DNA of 64,000 nt from Pseudozobellia thermophila (GCF_900141855.1 NZ_FQYU01000006.1:62001-126000); one strand, 5' to 3'. Counted from the first letter of the stretch, positions 26,462-35,856 are shown. The notes: generated by a model from the letters alone, not told the origin. Made by a program: numbers and translations.

Positions 26462-26494
26462 AAAAAAAAATCGACCTATCGGGTCGATTTTTTT
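26462..26494. terminator. Bidirectional terminator between infB and the SPOR-domain gene
   Basis: AATCGACC / GGGTCGATT stem with the 4-nt loop TATC, preceded by an A-run and followed by a T-run. Its right arm overlaps the last codons of the convergent gene that ends at 26476. Confidence 0.88.
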
Positions 26495-26847
26495 GGTTGT
26501 AGCAACATCGCATCGGGATATTTTTTCCGCACTTCGGCAAATTTTCGCTCCGCTGTCAATTTGTCCTTAAAGCGCCCGACCCTGACCCGGTAGGTGGGTG
26601 AGTCGAAATCTATTTTTGAAAACAGTTCGGGAAAATCTTCCTGAACCTTGGCCTGGATGTTCTGCGCCGTCGCATAGGAACCGAATCCTACTTGAATGCG
26701 ATAGTAGTCGGAACTTTCGTTCGCCGTCTTGTAAATTTTCAACAATTCCGTAATTTTTTGGTCCTGCACAATATTGACATTGCCTTGTTGTGCAGAAATT
26801 GCCGCAACCGAAAAAAAGCTGATTATGGAAATAAAAGTCGTTTTCAT
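26476..26847 (-). CDS. SPOR-domain protein with signal peptide
   Basis: A 123-residue exported protein. From the ATG at 26845-26847 it has a signal peptide (MKTTFISIISFFSVAAISAQ) and then a single SPOR domain (about 45-118: YYRIQVGFGSYATAQNIQAK ... YRVRVGRFKDKLTAERKFAE). SPOR domains bind peptidoglycan stripped of stem peptides at division sites, so a periplasmic cell-wall role is likely. The frame is open to 26904, but the -7 element at 26881-26888 would fall inside that longer version. The last residues overlap the terminator stem. Confidence 0.9.
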   Translation of the reverse strand: MKTTFISIISFFSVAAISAQQGNVNIVQDQKITELLKIYKTANESSDYYRIQVGFGSYATAQNIQAKVQEDFPELFSKIDFDSPTYRVRVGRFKDKLTAERKFAEVRKKYPDAMLLQPKKSTR

Positions 26848-26880
26848 TTGAGGGAAATTATTGGGTCTTACCGTTTTATG

Positions 26881-26908
26881 CAAAAGTAGATTTTTATCGA
26901 ACAAACAA
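26881..26908 (-). promoter_or_regulatory. Promoter for the SPOR-domain gene (TTG-N17-TACTTTTG)
   Basis: The minus strand reads TTG (26908-26906), 17 nt, then TACTTTTG (26888-26881), a fair match to the -33/-7 consensus, about 33 nt before the chosen ATG. Confidence 0.5.
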
Positions 26909-26965
26909 TGGTGTTCGCAAGTTATTTAGAATAATTATAAATTATCAATTATCAATCCTTTAACA

Positions 26966-26996
26966 TTTTCAAAATAAAGTCAATGTCGTATTTTTG
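26966..26996 (+). promoter_or_regulatory. Possible promoter for the act-cox operon (TTTT-N19-TATTTTTG)
   Basis: TTTT at 26966-26969, 19 nt, then TATTTTTG at 26989-26996. The -7 box is exact and the -33 box has one mismatch. It lies in an AT-rich 234-bp gap and would give a leader of about 80 nt to actA. No other candidate is seen in the gap. Confidence 0.45.
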
Positions 26997-27081
26997 CCAT
27001 CAATTTTAGCACCGATAAAATAAAGGATATTCAGATGTACCTGAAATTATCGTGCCAAAATGTGATAGAAATAAAATCCAT

Positions 27082-28452
27082 ATGAAAAAGGTTCCGTACC
27101 GCCATCCAATTTCTAAGATTCTAGGTATAACTGTATTATTTTTCCTACTGCTTTCCACTTCTATCTTTGCTCAGGAAGAGGCTTCGTCAGAAGGAGGCTC
27201 TGAACAAACCGAGGCAGCTGCCGCGACTGGTGGCGATCCGGCTGCCGGAAAGGCGCTTTTTAATCAAAACTGCGCCGCTTGTCACTCCTTGACCCGTAAG
27301 ATGACCGGTCCCGCCTTGGCCAATGTCGAATCGCGGCTGGCGGAAGACGAAGGTTTGGACCGTGAGTGGTTGTACAGCTGGATAAAGAACAGTCCGGGTC
27401 TGATCGCTTCCGGTGACGCATATGCCAATAAGATCTATAATGAATACAACCAGGCGGCCATGACGCCGTTCCCGACTTTGTCGAATGAGGATATAGATAA
27501 TATTTTGGCCTATACCGCAGCTCCGCCACCGGCTCCGGCCGCTACTGCGACGGCGACCGATGCTGCAGCAGGTGGTCAAGGTTCCGGCGATGGTTCCGGA
27601 ATATCCAATGAGCTTGTCCTAGGGGCCTTGGTCCTGGTCTTCGGTCTGTTGGTGGTGATGTTGCTTTTGGTGAACAGGACACTGCGCCGTATTGCCGAGG
27701 CGAACGGGGTGGTTCTCGAAAAGGAATTGTCCGAAAAGCGCAAGCCCTTGTGGAAGGCGTTTGCCGATAACCAGTTTTTGGTATTGGTCACGGTGGTCAT
27801 ATTGCTTTTGGGCAGTGCTTACTTCGTGTACGGTTGGATGATGCAGGTGGGTGTGGATCAAGGTTATCAGCCTGTTCAGCCCATACATTATTCGCATAGG
27901 ATCCATGCTGGGGACAATAAGATAGAGTGTAAGTATTGCCACTCTTCCGCACGGGTTTCCAAGACTTCCGGAATTCCTTCCCTTAACGTTTGTATGAACT
28001 GTCATAAGTCGATCTATCAGGTTTCCGACGAGACCTTGGCCGAAGGAAAGGCCGAGTACGGGGTCGATTACAATAAGGAAATCCAAAAACTATACGCCGC
28101 AGTGGGTTGGGACGAAGAGAACCAAAGGTATACGGGGGAGACCCAGCCGGTCGAGTGGGTGCGGATCCACAACCTTCCCGATTTTGCATACTTTAACCAT
28201 TCGCAGCACGTGAGTGTGGCCGGAATCGAGTGTCAGCAATGTCATGGGCCTGTCGAGGAAATGGAGGTCATGTACCAGTACGCTCCTTTGACCATGGGAT
28301 GGTGTGTCAATTGTCACAGGGAAACCAATGTGAAGATCGAAGGTAACGAGTACTATGAGAAAATCCATGCCGAGCTTTCCAAAAAGTACGGTGTAGAGCA
28401 GTTGACCGCTGCGCAAATGGGTGGACTTGAATGTGGAAAATGCCACTATTAA
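27082..28452 (+). CDS. actA: Alternative complex III multiheme cytochrome c subunit ActA, with fused monoheme domain
   Basis: A 456-residue exported cytochrome opening the act operon. The ATG at 27082 gives a signal peptide ending near SIFAQ/E; the frame is open from 27052. Six CxxCH heme sites are visible. CAACH at 64-68 lies in a small cytochrome c domain. A membrane helix follows near 172-195 and another near 225-250. Then come CKYCH (283), CMNCH (304), CQQCH (384), CVNCH (408) and CGKCH (451) in the pentaheme part. ActA passes electrons from the quinol-oxidising core to a carrier or directly to the oxidase. The fused N-terminal monoheme domain may be that link. Confidence 0.94.
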   Translation: MKKVPYRHPISKILGITVLFFLLLSTSIFAQEEASSEGGSEQTEAAAATGGDPAAGKALFNQNCAACHSLTRKMTGPALANVESRLAEDEGLDREWLYSWIKNSPGLIASGDAYANKIYNEYNQAAMTPFPTLSNEDIDNILAYTAAPPPAPAATATATDAAAGGQGSGDGSGISNELVLGALVLVFGLLVVMLLLVNRTLRRIAEANGVVLEKELSEKRKPLWKAFADNQFLVLVTVVILLLGSAYFVYGWMMQVGVDQGYQPVQPIHYSHRIHAGDNKIECKYCHSSARVSKTSGIPSLNVCMNCHKSIYQVSDETLAEGKAEYGVDYNKEIQKLYAAVGWDEENQRYTGETQPVEWVRIHNLPDFAYFNHSQHVSVAGIECQQCHGPVEEMEVMYQYAPLTMGWCVNCHRETNVKIEGNEYYEKIHAELSKKYGVEQLTAAQMGGLECGKCHY

Positions 28453-28488
28453 TCGAATAAGAAAGAGTAGCTAATTACATAGAGACGT

Positions 28489-31400
28489 ATGGCATCAAAC
28501 AAAAGATATTGGAAAAGCGAGGCGGAGTTAAATCCCGACGATTCCATTGTTGAGGCGCTAAGGCAAGACGAGTTCGTGGAAGAGATTCCGGTCGATGACT
28601 TCTTGGGTGATAAGGAGAACTTGTCGGAAACCACTACCAATAGGAGGGATTTTCTCAAGTATGTTGGTTTCAGTACCGCAGCGGCTTCCTTGGCGGCTTG
28701 CCAAGGACCGGTGAACAAGTCTATTCCTTACGTAGTGCAACCGGAAAACATTGTGCCGGGGGTGGCAAATTATTATGCTACTTCCATTGCCGATGGATTT
28801 GACTTTGCGAGTATTTTGATAAAAACCCGTGAGGGTAGGCCTATCAAGGTCGAGAACAATAAGGATGCCGTAGTCGGCGCCGCCGCCAATGCGCGCGTGC
28901 AGGCTTCCGTACTTTCTTTGTACGATAGCACCCGACTGCAGGGTCCCCTGGCCAATGGGGAGCCCGTCGAGTGGAGTGCCATCGATGCGGCCGTCAAGGC
29001 CAAACTGGGAAGTTTGAGGGACTCGGGTCAGCAGATCGCTTTGTTGACGCAGACCTATGCAAGTCCGTCAACGGCCCGTCTAATCGCCGAGTTCAAGGCG
29101 GCCTACGGTAACGTAAACCATGTGGTTTACGATGCTATCTCCGAGAGTTCTGCATTGGATGCCTTTGAGGCGAAGTATGGTGAACGTGCCTTGGCCGATT
29201 ACGATTTTGGGAAGGCAGGATTGATTGTTTCCTTCGGGGCCGATTTCCTTGGGGATTGGCAAGGAGGGGGCTATGATGCCGGTTATGCCAAGGGCCGGGT
29301 GCCCAAAAACGGAAAGATGTCCCGACATGTTCAGTTCGAGGCCAATATGACGCTTTCCGGGGCAAATGCCGACAAGCGTATTCGCCTGACCCCGATGCAG
29401 CAAAAGATTGCCTTGGCCCAATTGTATGCCAAGCTGAACAATACAAGCGTCGGCGGAGAGCTTCCTAATGAAGTGCAGGCCGCAATAGATGCTGTTGTCA
29501 AGCAGATAAAAAGTAATGAAAGCAATGCGGTGGTGGTAACGGGTCTTGACGACGTCGATGCCCAAACCGTGGTCTTGGCCATTAACGAGATGTTGGGTAG
29601 TAAGGCTTTCGATCCCGCTTCGCCCCGTTACGTTAGACAGGGCAAGGCCGAGGCTGTAAAAACCCTTATTGCCGATATGAATGCCGGTAAGGTAGGTGCC
29701 TTGATCATGGATGGTGTTAATCCGATGTATACCCTGCCCAATGCCGCCGAGTTTAAGGCCGGAATCGAAAAGGTCGGTCTTTCGCTTGCCTTTTCTACAA
29801 ACTGGAACGAAACGACGGAGGTCGTACAATATACCGCCGCGGCCAACCACTATTTGGAGTCTTGGGGCGACCTGCAGATCAAAAAGGGACAATTTAGTTT
29901 GATGCAGCCAACCATTAGGGAGCTGTTCGATACACGACAGTTTCAAGCTTCCTTGTTGAAATGGTTGGGCTCCGACAAAACGTACTACGAGTATATAAAG
30001 GACACTTGGAATACCGATGTCTTGAACGGAGGTGACTGGAACAAGGCCCTTCATGACGGGGTGTTTGTCGCAGGTTCGGGCGCCGTGGCCCCTGAGACCG
30101 ATGCCGATCCGCAAGATGCCAGCCCCGAGGCAGGGGACAAGGAAGGACAGGAGTCGGCCGGGGAAAGCGCCGTAGGTGTGGTTTCTATTGCAAGTGCGAT
30201 TAAAAACCTGACCAATGCCACCAGTGGGGGCGGTATGGAACTGACCTTGTACCCTAAGACGGGTATGGGCGATGGTCGTCAGGCCAGCAACCCTTGGTTG
30301 CAAGAGTTTCCCGATCCGATTACCAGGGTTTCATGGGATAACTATGTGACCGTTTCCAAGGCCGATGCCGAACGTATCGGTTTGGAGAACTACCACGTGG
30401 CCAACGGTGGCCTGAACGGTAGTTATGCGAATATTACCGTGAACGGGGTTACGTTGAGCAATGTGCCCGTGATTATACAGCCGGGTCAAGCGGTGGGTTC
30501 TATCGGACTTTCATTTGGCTATGGCAAGAAAGTGGGCATGAAACCCGAGATGCAGACCGGTGTAAATGCCTATCAGCTGTATCAGGATTTTAAAAGTGTC
30601 CAGGCGGCCACAATAGAGAAGGCGTCCGGTACCCACGAATTTGCTTGTCTGCAGCTTCACAAGACATTGATGGGTAGGGGTGACATCATTAAGGAAACTA
30701 CCCTTGAAATATTCAACACCAAAGACCATGCGGAATGGAACCCCGTTCCACAGGTTTCTTTGGACCACCAGGAAGTGCCGGCCACCTCGGTCGACCTATG
30801 GGATAGTTTCGACCGCTCCATAGGGCATCACTTCAACCTGTCAATAGACCTTAATGCCTGTACCGGTTGTGGTGCATGTGTTATTGCCTGTCATGCCGAG
30901 AACAACGTTCCCGTTGTAGGAAAGCAGGAAGTGAGAAAGAGTAGGGATATGCACTGGTTGCGTATCGATAGGTACTATTCGTCCGAAGATACTTTCGAGG
31001 AAGACAATATCAAAAAGGACGGATTCGAAGGTCTTAGTGGCGATAATGGTTCCTTGGGCGGATTTGGCCAATTGGAAGATCCCGCCGATAATCCCCAAGT
31101 GGCTTTTCAGCCGGTAATGTGCCAGCACTGTAACCACGCTCCGTGTGAGACGGTTTGTCCTGTTGCCGCAACCTCACATAGCCGTCAGGGGCAGAACCAT
31201 ATGGCGTACAACAGGTGTGTGGGTACAAGGTATTGTGCCAACAACTGCCCGTACAAAGTTCGTCGCTTCAACTGGTTCTTGTACAACAATAACGATGAGT
31301 TCGATTTTCATATGAACAACGACCTGGGTAAAATGGTATTGAACCCCGACGTCAATGTTCGGTCGCGCGGTGTTATCGAGAAATGTTCGATGTGTATCCA

Positions 31401-31644
31401 GAAAACACAGAAGACCATACTCGACGCCAAGCGGGATGGTAGGACGGTCAAGGATGGCGAATTCCAAACCGCATGTTCCGCGGCCTGTAGCACTGGGGCA
31501 ATGGTTTTCGGAGACGTTAACGACAAGGAAAGCAAGGTTGCCGAATTGGCAGGGAGCGATCGCATGTACCATTTGTTGGAGCATGTGGGTACTCAACCAA
31601 ATGTGTTCTATCACGTAAAAGTGAGAAATACGAACGAAGCATAA
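28489..31644 (+). CDS. actB: Alternative complex III iron-sulfur/molybdopterin-like subunit ActB
   Basis: A 1051-residue periplasmic subunit. It has a delayed twin-arginine motif (NRRDFLKYVGFSTAAASLAAC, Arg52-Arg53) running into a lipobox with Cys71, so it is probably Tat-exported and lipid-anchored. The first 700 or so residues resemble a molybdopterin oxidoreductase that in this family binds no cofactor. The last part is a ferredoxin-like domain with four cysteine groups: CTGCGACVIAC (from 791), CQHCNHAPCETVC, CVGTRYCANNC and CSMCIQ. These carry the Fe-S clusters of complex III. An acidic insert near 540-570 (ETDADPQDASPEAGDKEGQ) looks disordered. Cotranscribed with actA and actC. Confidence 0.95.
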   Translation: MASNKRYWKSEAELNPDDSIVEALRQDEFVEEIPVDDFLGDKENLSETTTNRRDFLKYVGFSTAAASLAACQGPVNKSIPYVVQPENIVPGVANYYATSIADGFDFASILIKTREGRPIKVENNKDAVVGAAANARVQASVLSLYDSTRLQGPLANGEPVEWSAIDAAVKAKLGSLRDSGQQIALLTQTYASPSTARLIAEFKAAYGNVNHVVYDAISESSALDAFEAKYGERALADYDFGKAGLIVSFGADFLGDWQGGGYDAGYAKGRVPKNGKMSRHVQFEANMTLSGANADKRIRLTPMQQKIALAQLYAKLNNTSVGGELPNEVQAAIDAVVKQIKSNESNAVVVTGLDDVDAQTVVLAINEMLGSKAFDPASPRYVRQGKAEAVKTLIADMNAGKVGALIMDGVNPMYTLPNAAEFKAGIEKVGLSLAFSTNWNETTEVVQYTAAANHYLESWGDLQIKKGQFSLMQPTIRELFDTRQFQASLLKWLGSDKTYYEYIKDTWNTDVLNGGDWNKALHDGVFVAGSGAVAPETDADPQDASPEAGDKEGQESAGESAVGVVSIASAIKNLTNATSGGGMELTLYPKTGMGDGRQASNPWLQEFPDPITRVSWDNYVTVSKADAERIGLENYHVANGGLNGSYANITVNGVTLSNVPVIIQPGQAVGSIGLSFGYGKKVGMKPEMQTGVNAYQLYQDFKSVQAATIEKASGTHEFACLQLHKTLMGRGDIIKETTLEIFNTKDHAEWNPVPQVSLDHQEVPATSVDLWDSFDRSIGHHFNLSIDLNACTGCGACVIACHAENNVPVVGKQEVRKSRDMHWLRIDRYYSSEDTFEEDNIKKDGFEGLSGDNGSLGGFGQLEDPADNPQVAFQPVMCQHCNHAPCETVCPVAATSHSRQGQNHMAYNRCVGTRYCANNCPYKVRRFNWFLYNNNDEFDFHMNNDLGKMVLNPDVNVRSRGVIEKCSMCIQKTQKTILDAKRDGRTVKDGEFQTACSAACSTGAMVFGDVNDKESKVAELAGSDRMYHLLEHVGTQPNVFYHVKVRNTNEA

Positions 31645-31681
31645 CAACCCGTATTTAAGTAAACAACTATAACAGAATTAT

Positions 31682-33427
31682 ATGGCGTCGCATTACGAAG
31701 CACCTATACGAAAACCCTTAGTGATCGGGGACAAAGGCTACCATGATGTAAGTGTGGACATTTCCGCTCCGGTTGAAGGAAGGGCCAATAAGCACTGGTG
31801 GATAGTTTTTTCCATTGCATTCGTGGCATTTTTGTGGGGTATTGGTTGCATAATCTATACTATATCTACCGGTATCGGTACATGGGGTCTTAACAAGACC
31901 GTCAACTGGGCTTGGGATATTACCAACTTCGTATGGTGGGTTGGTATCGGTCATGCCGGTACCTTGATTTCTGCCGTACTATTGTTGTTCCGTCAAAAAT
32001 GGAGAATGGCCATCAACCGTTCGGCGGAGGCGATGACGATTTTCTCGGTGGTTCAGGCTGGTTTGTTCCCAATCATTCACATGGGGCGCCCCTGGTTGGC
32101 GTACTGGGTATTGCCCATACCCAACCAATTCGGTTCGTTGTGGGTGAACTTTAACTCGCCCTTGCTTTGGGACGTGTTCGCGATATCGACCTACCTATCG
32201 GTGTCGTTGGTGTTCTGGTGGACAGGCCTCTTGCCCGATTTCGCCATGATCCGTGACCGTGCGGTGCTTCCCTTTCAAAAGAAGATATACAGTTTGTTGA
32301 GCTTTGGATGGAGCGGTCGTGCAAAAGATTGGCAACGTTTTGAAGAGGTGTCTTTGGTATTGGCCGGTTTGGCTACGCCACTGGTACTTTCGGTACACAC
32401 CATCGTATCCTTTGACTTTGCTACCTCGGTAATACCCGGTTGGCATACGACCATTTTCCCTCCCTACTTTGTGGCGGGTGCGATTTTCTCCGGATTCGCC
32501 ATGGTGAACACGCTGCTGATCATCATGAGAAAGGTGTGTAGCCTGGAGGCCTATATTACCCTACAGCACATAGAACTGATGAACATTGTGATCATGATTA
32601 CGGGGTCTATTGTAGGATGTGCCTACATTACCGAGCTCTTCGTGGCTTGGTACTCCGGAGTCGAATACGAGCAGTATGCGTTCTTGAACAGGGCGACCGG
32701 ACCTTATTGGTGGGCCTATTGGTCGATGATGACCTGTAACGTGTTCTCTCCACAGTTTATGTGGTTCAAGAAGTTGAGAACCAGTATTATGTTCTCTTTC
32801 TTTATCTCCATCGTGGTGAACATAGGGATGTGGTTCGAGCGGTTCGTGATCATCGTAACCTCGCTTCACAGGGATTACCTACCGTCTTCTTGGACGATGT
32901 TCTCCCCAACCTTTGTCGATATCGGAATATTTATTGGTACCATAGGATTCTTCTTTGTGTTGTTCCTTCTATATTCACGTACCTTCCCGGTTATCGCACA
33001 GGCAGAGGTGAAGTCTATCTTGAAATCCTCCGGAGACCGATATAAGAAGTTGAGGGATGCCGGTGAGCCCTTGTACAAGATCGAAAGAACCCCGGCTTCG
33101 GCTGTCAAGGTTGTGGCTGCCCATGATGCGGCAAGCGATGAAGTTCCTCCCGTGGTGGTCGATAAATCCGGTGTAAACGATTTGTTGAGCTCCATCGGTA
33201 CCTTTGATGCGGCAACGGAAACCCCTGACGACCTTAAGAAAATAAAGGGAATAGGCCCCCAAATGGAAGCCACCCTTAACGAAATAGGGATATATACCTT
33301 CGCCCAAGTGGGTAGAATGACCGAAAAGGAATACGATCTATTGGATTCGATAACGGGTTCCTTCCCAGGAAGGGCACAACGCGATGATTGGGCCGGTCAG
33401 GCCATATTGTTAAACAATAAGAAATAG
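31682..33427 (+). CDS. actC: Alternative complex III NrfD-like membrane subunit ActC with C-terminal HhH module
   Basis: A 581-residue NrfD/PsrC-family membrane protein of about ten helices (residues 35-450) that forms the quinol-binding membrane core with ActB. ActC proteins usually end soon after the last helix. Here a linker rich in Val/Ala/Asp (about 465-510) leads to a 68-residue module starting at 514. It has DDLKKIKGIGPQMEATLNEI, a helix-hairpin-helix signature like the one that ends ribosomal protein S2 in this window. The frame is uninterrupted and the stop falls 2 bp before actD. The tail's job is unknown. Confidence 0.95.
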   Translation: MASHYEAPIRKPLVIGDKGYHDVSVDISAPVEGRANKHWWIVFSIAFVAFLWGIGCIIYTISTGIGTWGLNKTVNWAWDITNFVWWVGIGHAGTLISAVLLLFRQKWRMAINRSAEAMTIFSVVQAGLFPIIHMGRPWLAYWVLPIPNQFGSLWVNFNSPLLWDVFAISTYLSVSLVFWWTGLLPDFAMIRDRAVLPFQKKIYSLLSFGWSGRAKDWQRFEEVSLVLAGLATPLVLSVHTIVSFDFATSVIPGWHTTIFPPYFVAGAIFSGFAMVNTLLIIMRKVCSLEAYITLQHIELMNIVIMITGSIVGCAYITELFVAWYSGVEYEQYAFLNRATGPYWWAYWSMMTCNVFSPQFMWFKKLRTSIMFSFFISIVVNIGMWFERFVIIVTSLHRDYLPSSWTMFSPTFVDIGIFIGTIGFFFVLFLLYSRTFPVIAQAEVKSILKSSGDRYKKLRDAGEPLYKIERTPASAVKVVAAHDAASDEVPPVVVDKSGVNDLLSSIGTFDAATETPDDLKKIKGIGPQMEATLNEIGIYTFAQVGRMTEKEYDLLDSITGSFPGRAQRDDWAGQAILLNNKK

Positions 33428-33429
33428 CT

Positions 33430-33960
33430 ATGGCGTCTAAAATGATACATGCATATTACAACGATGATGATGTATTGATGCATGCAGTTAAAAAAGTAAA
33501 AGCAGCTAAGCATCACATCGAGGAGGTCTATTGTCCCTTTCCGGTACACGGCTTGGACAAGGCCATGGGGCTTGCCCCGACGAGAATTGCGATTACATCC
33601 TTCCTGTACGGCTGTGTTGGTTTGACCGTTGCGATTACGATGATGAACTACATCATGATCGAGGATTGGCCACAGGATATCGGGGGTAAACCGAGCTTTA
33701 GCTATTTGGAGAACTTGCCGGCATTCGTGCCTATTATGTTCGAGTTGACCGTATTTTTTGCGGCGCACTTAATGGTGATCACCTTCTATTTGAGAAGTAG
33801 GCTTTGGCCCTTCAAAAAGGCCGAAAATCCGGATGTGCGTACTACCGACGATCACTTTTTGATGGAAATCGAGGTACACGGTAGCGAAAAGGAATTAACC
33901 GAATTGTTGATGGATACCGGAGCAGTTGAGATCAACGTAATGGAAAAAAACAGTCATTGA
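33430..33960 (+). CDS. actD: Alternative complex III subunit ActD (DUF3341)
   Basis: A 176-residue DUF3341 protein. An N-terminal cytosolic domain has DVLMHAVKKVKAAKHHIEEVYCPFPVHGLDKAMGL-type residues. Two membrane helices follow (about 52-75 and 97-125), then a short soluble tail. It is a structural subunit of the complex. It is packed tightly: the stop of actC is 2 bp upstream, and actE starts 2 bp after its own stop. Confidence 0.94.
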   Translation: MASKMIHAYYNDDDVLMHAVKKVKAAKHHIEEVYCPFPVHGLDKAMGLAPTRIAITSFLYGCVGLTVAITMMNYIMIEDWPQDIGGKPSFSYLENLPAFVPIMFELTVFFAAHLMVITFYLRSRLWPFKKAENPDVRTTDDHFLMEIEVHGSEKELTELLMDTGAVEINVMEKNSH

Positions 33961-33962
33961 GT

Positions 33963-34526
33963 ATGAACAGTTTTAGTAAAATAGCGCTTGCTTTTGCCAG
34001 TTTATTCTTATTGGTATCCTGCTGGAGCGATAAACAAGAGCCGAACTTTCAATATATGCCCAACATGTATGAAGCGGTTGGCTACGAACCATACGCCAAG
34101 GTAGATTTTTTGCCAAATAGCCAAGAGGCCATGCTTCCCCCTGATCATACGATTCCCAGGGGATGGATGCCCTATCCGTATGAAAATACCTTGGAAGGCA
34201 AGGAACTGGCCCGTTTGGCCACAAGTCCGCTCGACTCCTTGAAGCGCGACGAGAATTTGGCAAAGGGAGCCGAGTTGTACACCATTTATTGTGCCATCTG
34301 CCACGGTGACAAAGGCGACGGCCAGGGTACTTTGGTAAAACGCGAAAAGATTTTGGGTGTTCCCAGCTACGCGGATGCGGCCAGGAACATTACCGTTGGA
34401 ACCGCCATGCACACCGTTCAATACGGCTTGAATTCCATGGGCTCGTATGCCTCGCAATTGAGCACCGAGGAAATGTGGCAGGTTTCCGAGTATGTAATGG
34501 AATTGAAAGGAGAATTAACGAAATAA
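33963..34526 (+). CDS. actE: Alternative complex III monoheme cytochrome c lipoprotein ActE
   Basis: A 187-residue lipoprotein cytochrome. From the ATG at 33963 it has a lipoprotein signal (KIALAFASLFLLVSCWS, Cys at about 21) and one heme site, C110-A-I-C-H114, in YTIYCAICHGDKGDGQG. The C-terminal axial Met is probably the one in LNSMGSYASQL. A TTG two codons earlier is open but overlaps the actD stop, so ATG is preferred. ActE hands electrons to the oxidase or a soluble carrier. Confidence 0.94.
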   Translation: MNSFSKIALAFASLFLLVSCWSDKQEPNFQYMPNMYEAVGYEPYAKVDFLPNSQEAMLPPDHTIPRGWMPYPYENTLEGKELARLATSPLDSLKRDENLAKGAELYTIYCAICHGDKGDGQGTLVKREKILGVPSYADAARNITVGTAMHTVQYGLNSMGSYASQLSTEEMWQVSEYVMELKGELTK

Positions 34527-34542
34527 TACCTAGAAAGACGAT

Positions 34543-35856
34543 ATGTATACGTTTTCAAACAGATTAAAGATAGGTTCCTTTATTTTAATGGCAGTGGGCT
34601 TTTTGGGAATTGCCATAGGCTTTATCAGTGCACCCACTACCGTCGAAGAGGCAAAGGCCATAGTGGCCAGTCATGACGATGGCCATGGTGGCCACGGCGC
34701 CGAAGCGGGACACGGGGATGCGGCCGCTGCACATGGCGGGGAGCACGATGCCTCTCACGACGAGCACCTGTTGCACCAGTTGATGAACAAGCCTTGGGCC
34801 GCACTGTACGTGGGCGCCTTCTTTTTCTTTATGATCGCCTTGGGGGTATTGGCCTTTTATGCCATTCAACGGGCCGCACAGGCCGGATGGTCTCCCTTGT
34901 TGTTCAGGGTTATGGAAGGTATAACGGCTTATCTGGTGCCGGGCGGCATCATAGTGTTCGTCATCTTGGTGCTTTCCGTGTTGCACATGAACCATCTTTT
35001 TGTTTGGATGGATCCCGATGTCGTTGCACACGATGAGCTGATCCAGGGCAAGGTGGGCTACCTTAACCCTACCTTCTTCCTGATCAGGGCTGCATTGTTC
35101 CTGGGCGGATGGATATTTTACCGCGAATACTCGCGAAAGTTGTCATTGCGTCAGGATGAGTCGGACGACAATACCAATTTTAAACTGAATTTTAGGTGGT
35201 CTGCAGGTTTCTTGGTCTTCTATTTGGTGACCGAGTCGATGATGTCGTGGGATTGGATCATGAGCGTCGATCCACACTGGTTCAGTACGCTCTTCGGTTG
35301 GTACGTGTTCGCAAGTATGTTCGTGTCGGGCATTACCGTTATCGCCATGGTGACCATTTACTTGAAGTCAAAGGGCTTGTTGCCCGATGTTAACGATAGC
35401 CATATCCACGACTTGGCCAAGTTTATGTTCGGTATCAGTATCTTCTGGACCTACCTGTGGTTCTCGCAGTTTATGTTGATCTGGTATTCCAACATTCCGG
35501 AAGAGGTAACGTATTACGTTACTAGAATAGCCGATTACCGATTGCCTTTCTTCGGCATGGTGGCCATGAACTTCGTATTCCCGCTATTGTTGCTTATGAA
35601 CAGCGATTACAAGCGTATTAACTGGTTCGTGGTTTTGGCAGGAATCGTTATCCTTGCAGGACATTATTTGGATATTTTCAATATGATTATGCCGGCGACC
35701 GTAGGGGACCAATGGTCGATCGGTATTTCGGAATTGGGTGCCATATTGTTCTTTGCCGGTCTGTTTATCTTTTGGGTATTCAGGGCACTTGCTTCGGCAC
35801 CGTTACAGCCTAAACGTAATCCGTTTATCGAAGAGAGCAGGCATTTTCATTATTAA
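34543..35856 (+). CDS. actF: Alternative complex III membrane subunit ActF with His-rich loop
   Basis: A 437-residue polytopic protein, about ten helices, the second NrfD-like membrane subunit that pairs with ActC in the complex. Helices such as PWAALYVGAFFFFMIALGVL and DWIMSVDPHWFSTLFGWYVF are characteristic. After the first helix there is a loop (about 44-78) with nine histidines among Gly, Asp, Glu and Ala (HDDGHGGHGAEAGHG and onward), which could bind metal. It lies 16 bp downstream of actE, in the same transcript. Confidence 0.93.
   Translation: MYTFSNRLKIGSFILMAVGFLGIAIGFISAPTTVEEAKAIVASHDDGHGGHGAEAGHGDAAAAHGGEHDASHDEHLLHQLMNKPWAALYVGAFFFFMIALGVLAFYAIQRAAQAGWSPLLFRVMEGITAYLVPGGIIVFVILVLSVLHMNHLFVWMDPDVVAHDELIQGKVGYLNPTFFLIRAALFLGGWIFYREYSRKLSLRQDESDDNTNFKLNFRWSAGFLVFYLVTESMMSWDWIMSVDPHWFSTLFGWYVFASMFVSGITVIAMVTIYLKSKGLLPDVNDSHIHDLAKFMFGISIFWTYLWFSQFMLIWYSNIPEEVTYYVTRIADYRLPFFGMVAMNFVFPLLLLMNSDYKRINWFVVLAGIVILAGHYLDIFNMIMPATVGDQWSIGISELGAILFFAGLFIFWVFRALASAPLQPKRNPFIEESRHFHY

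Noticed and set aside
29080-30303. Open frame of 407 codons on the minus strand inside actB
   Set aside because: Antisense to a well-supported gene; the translation is low in recognisable motifs and rich in residues expected from reversed codons.
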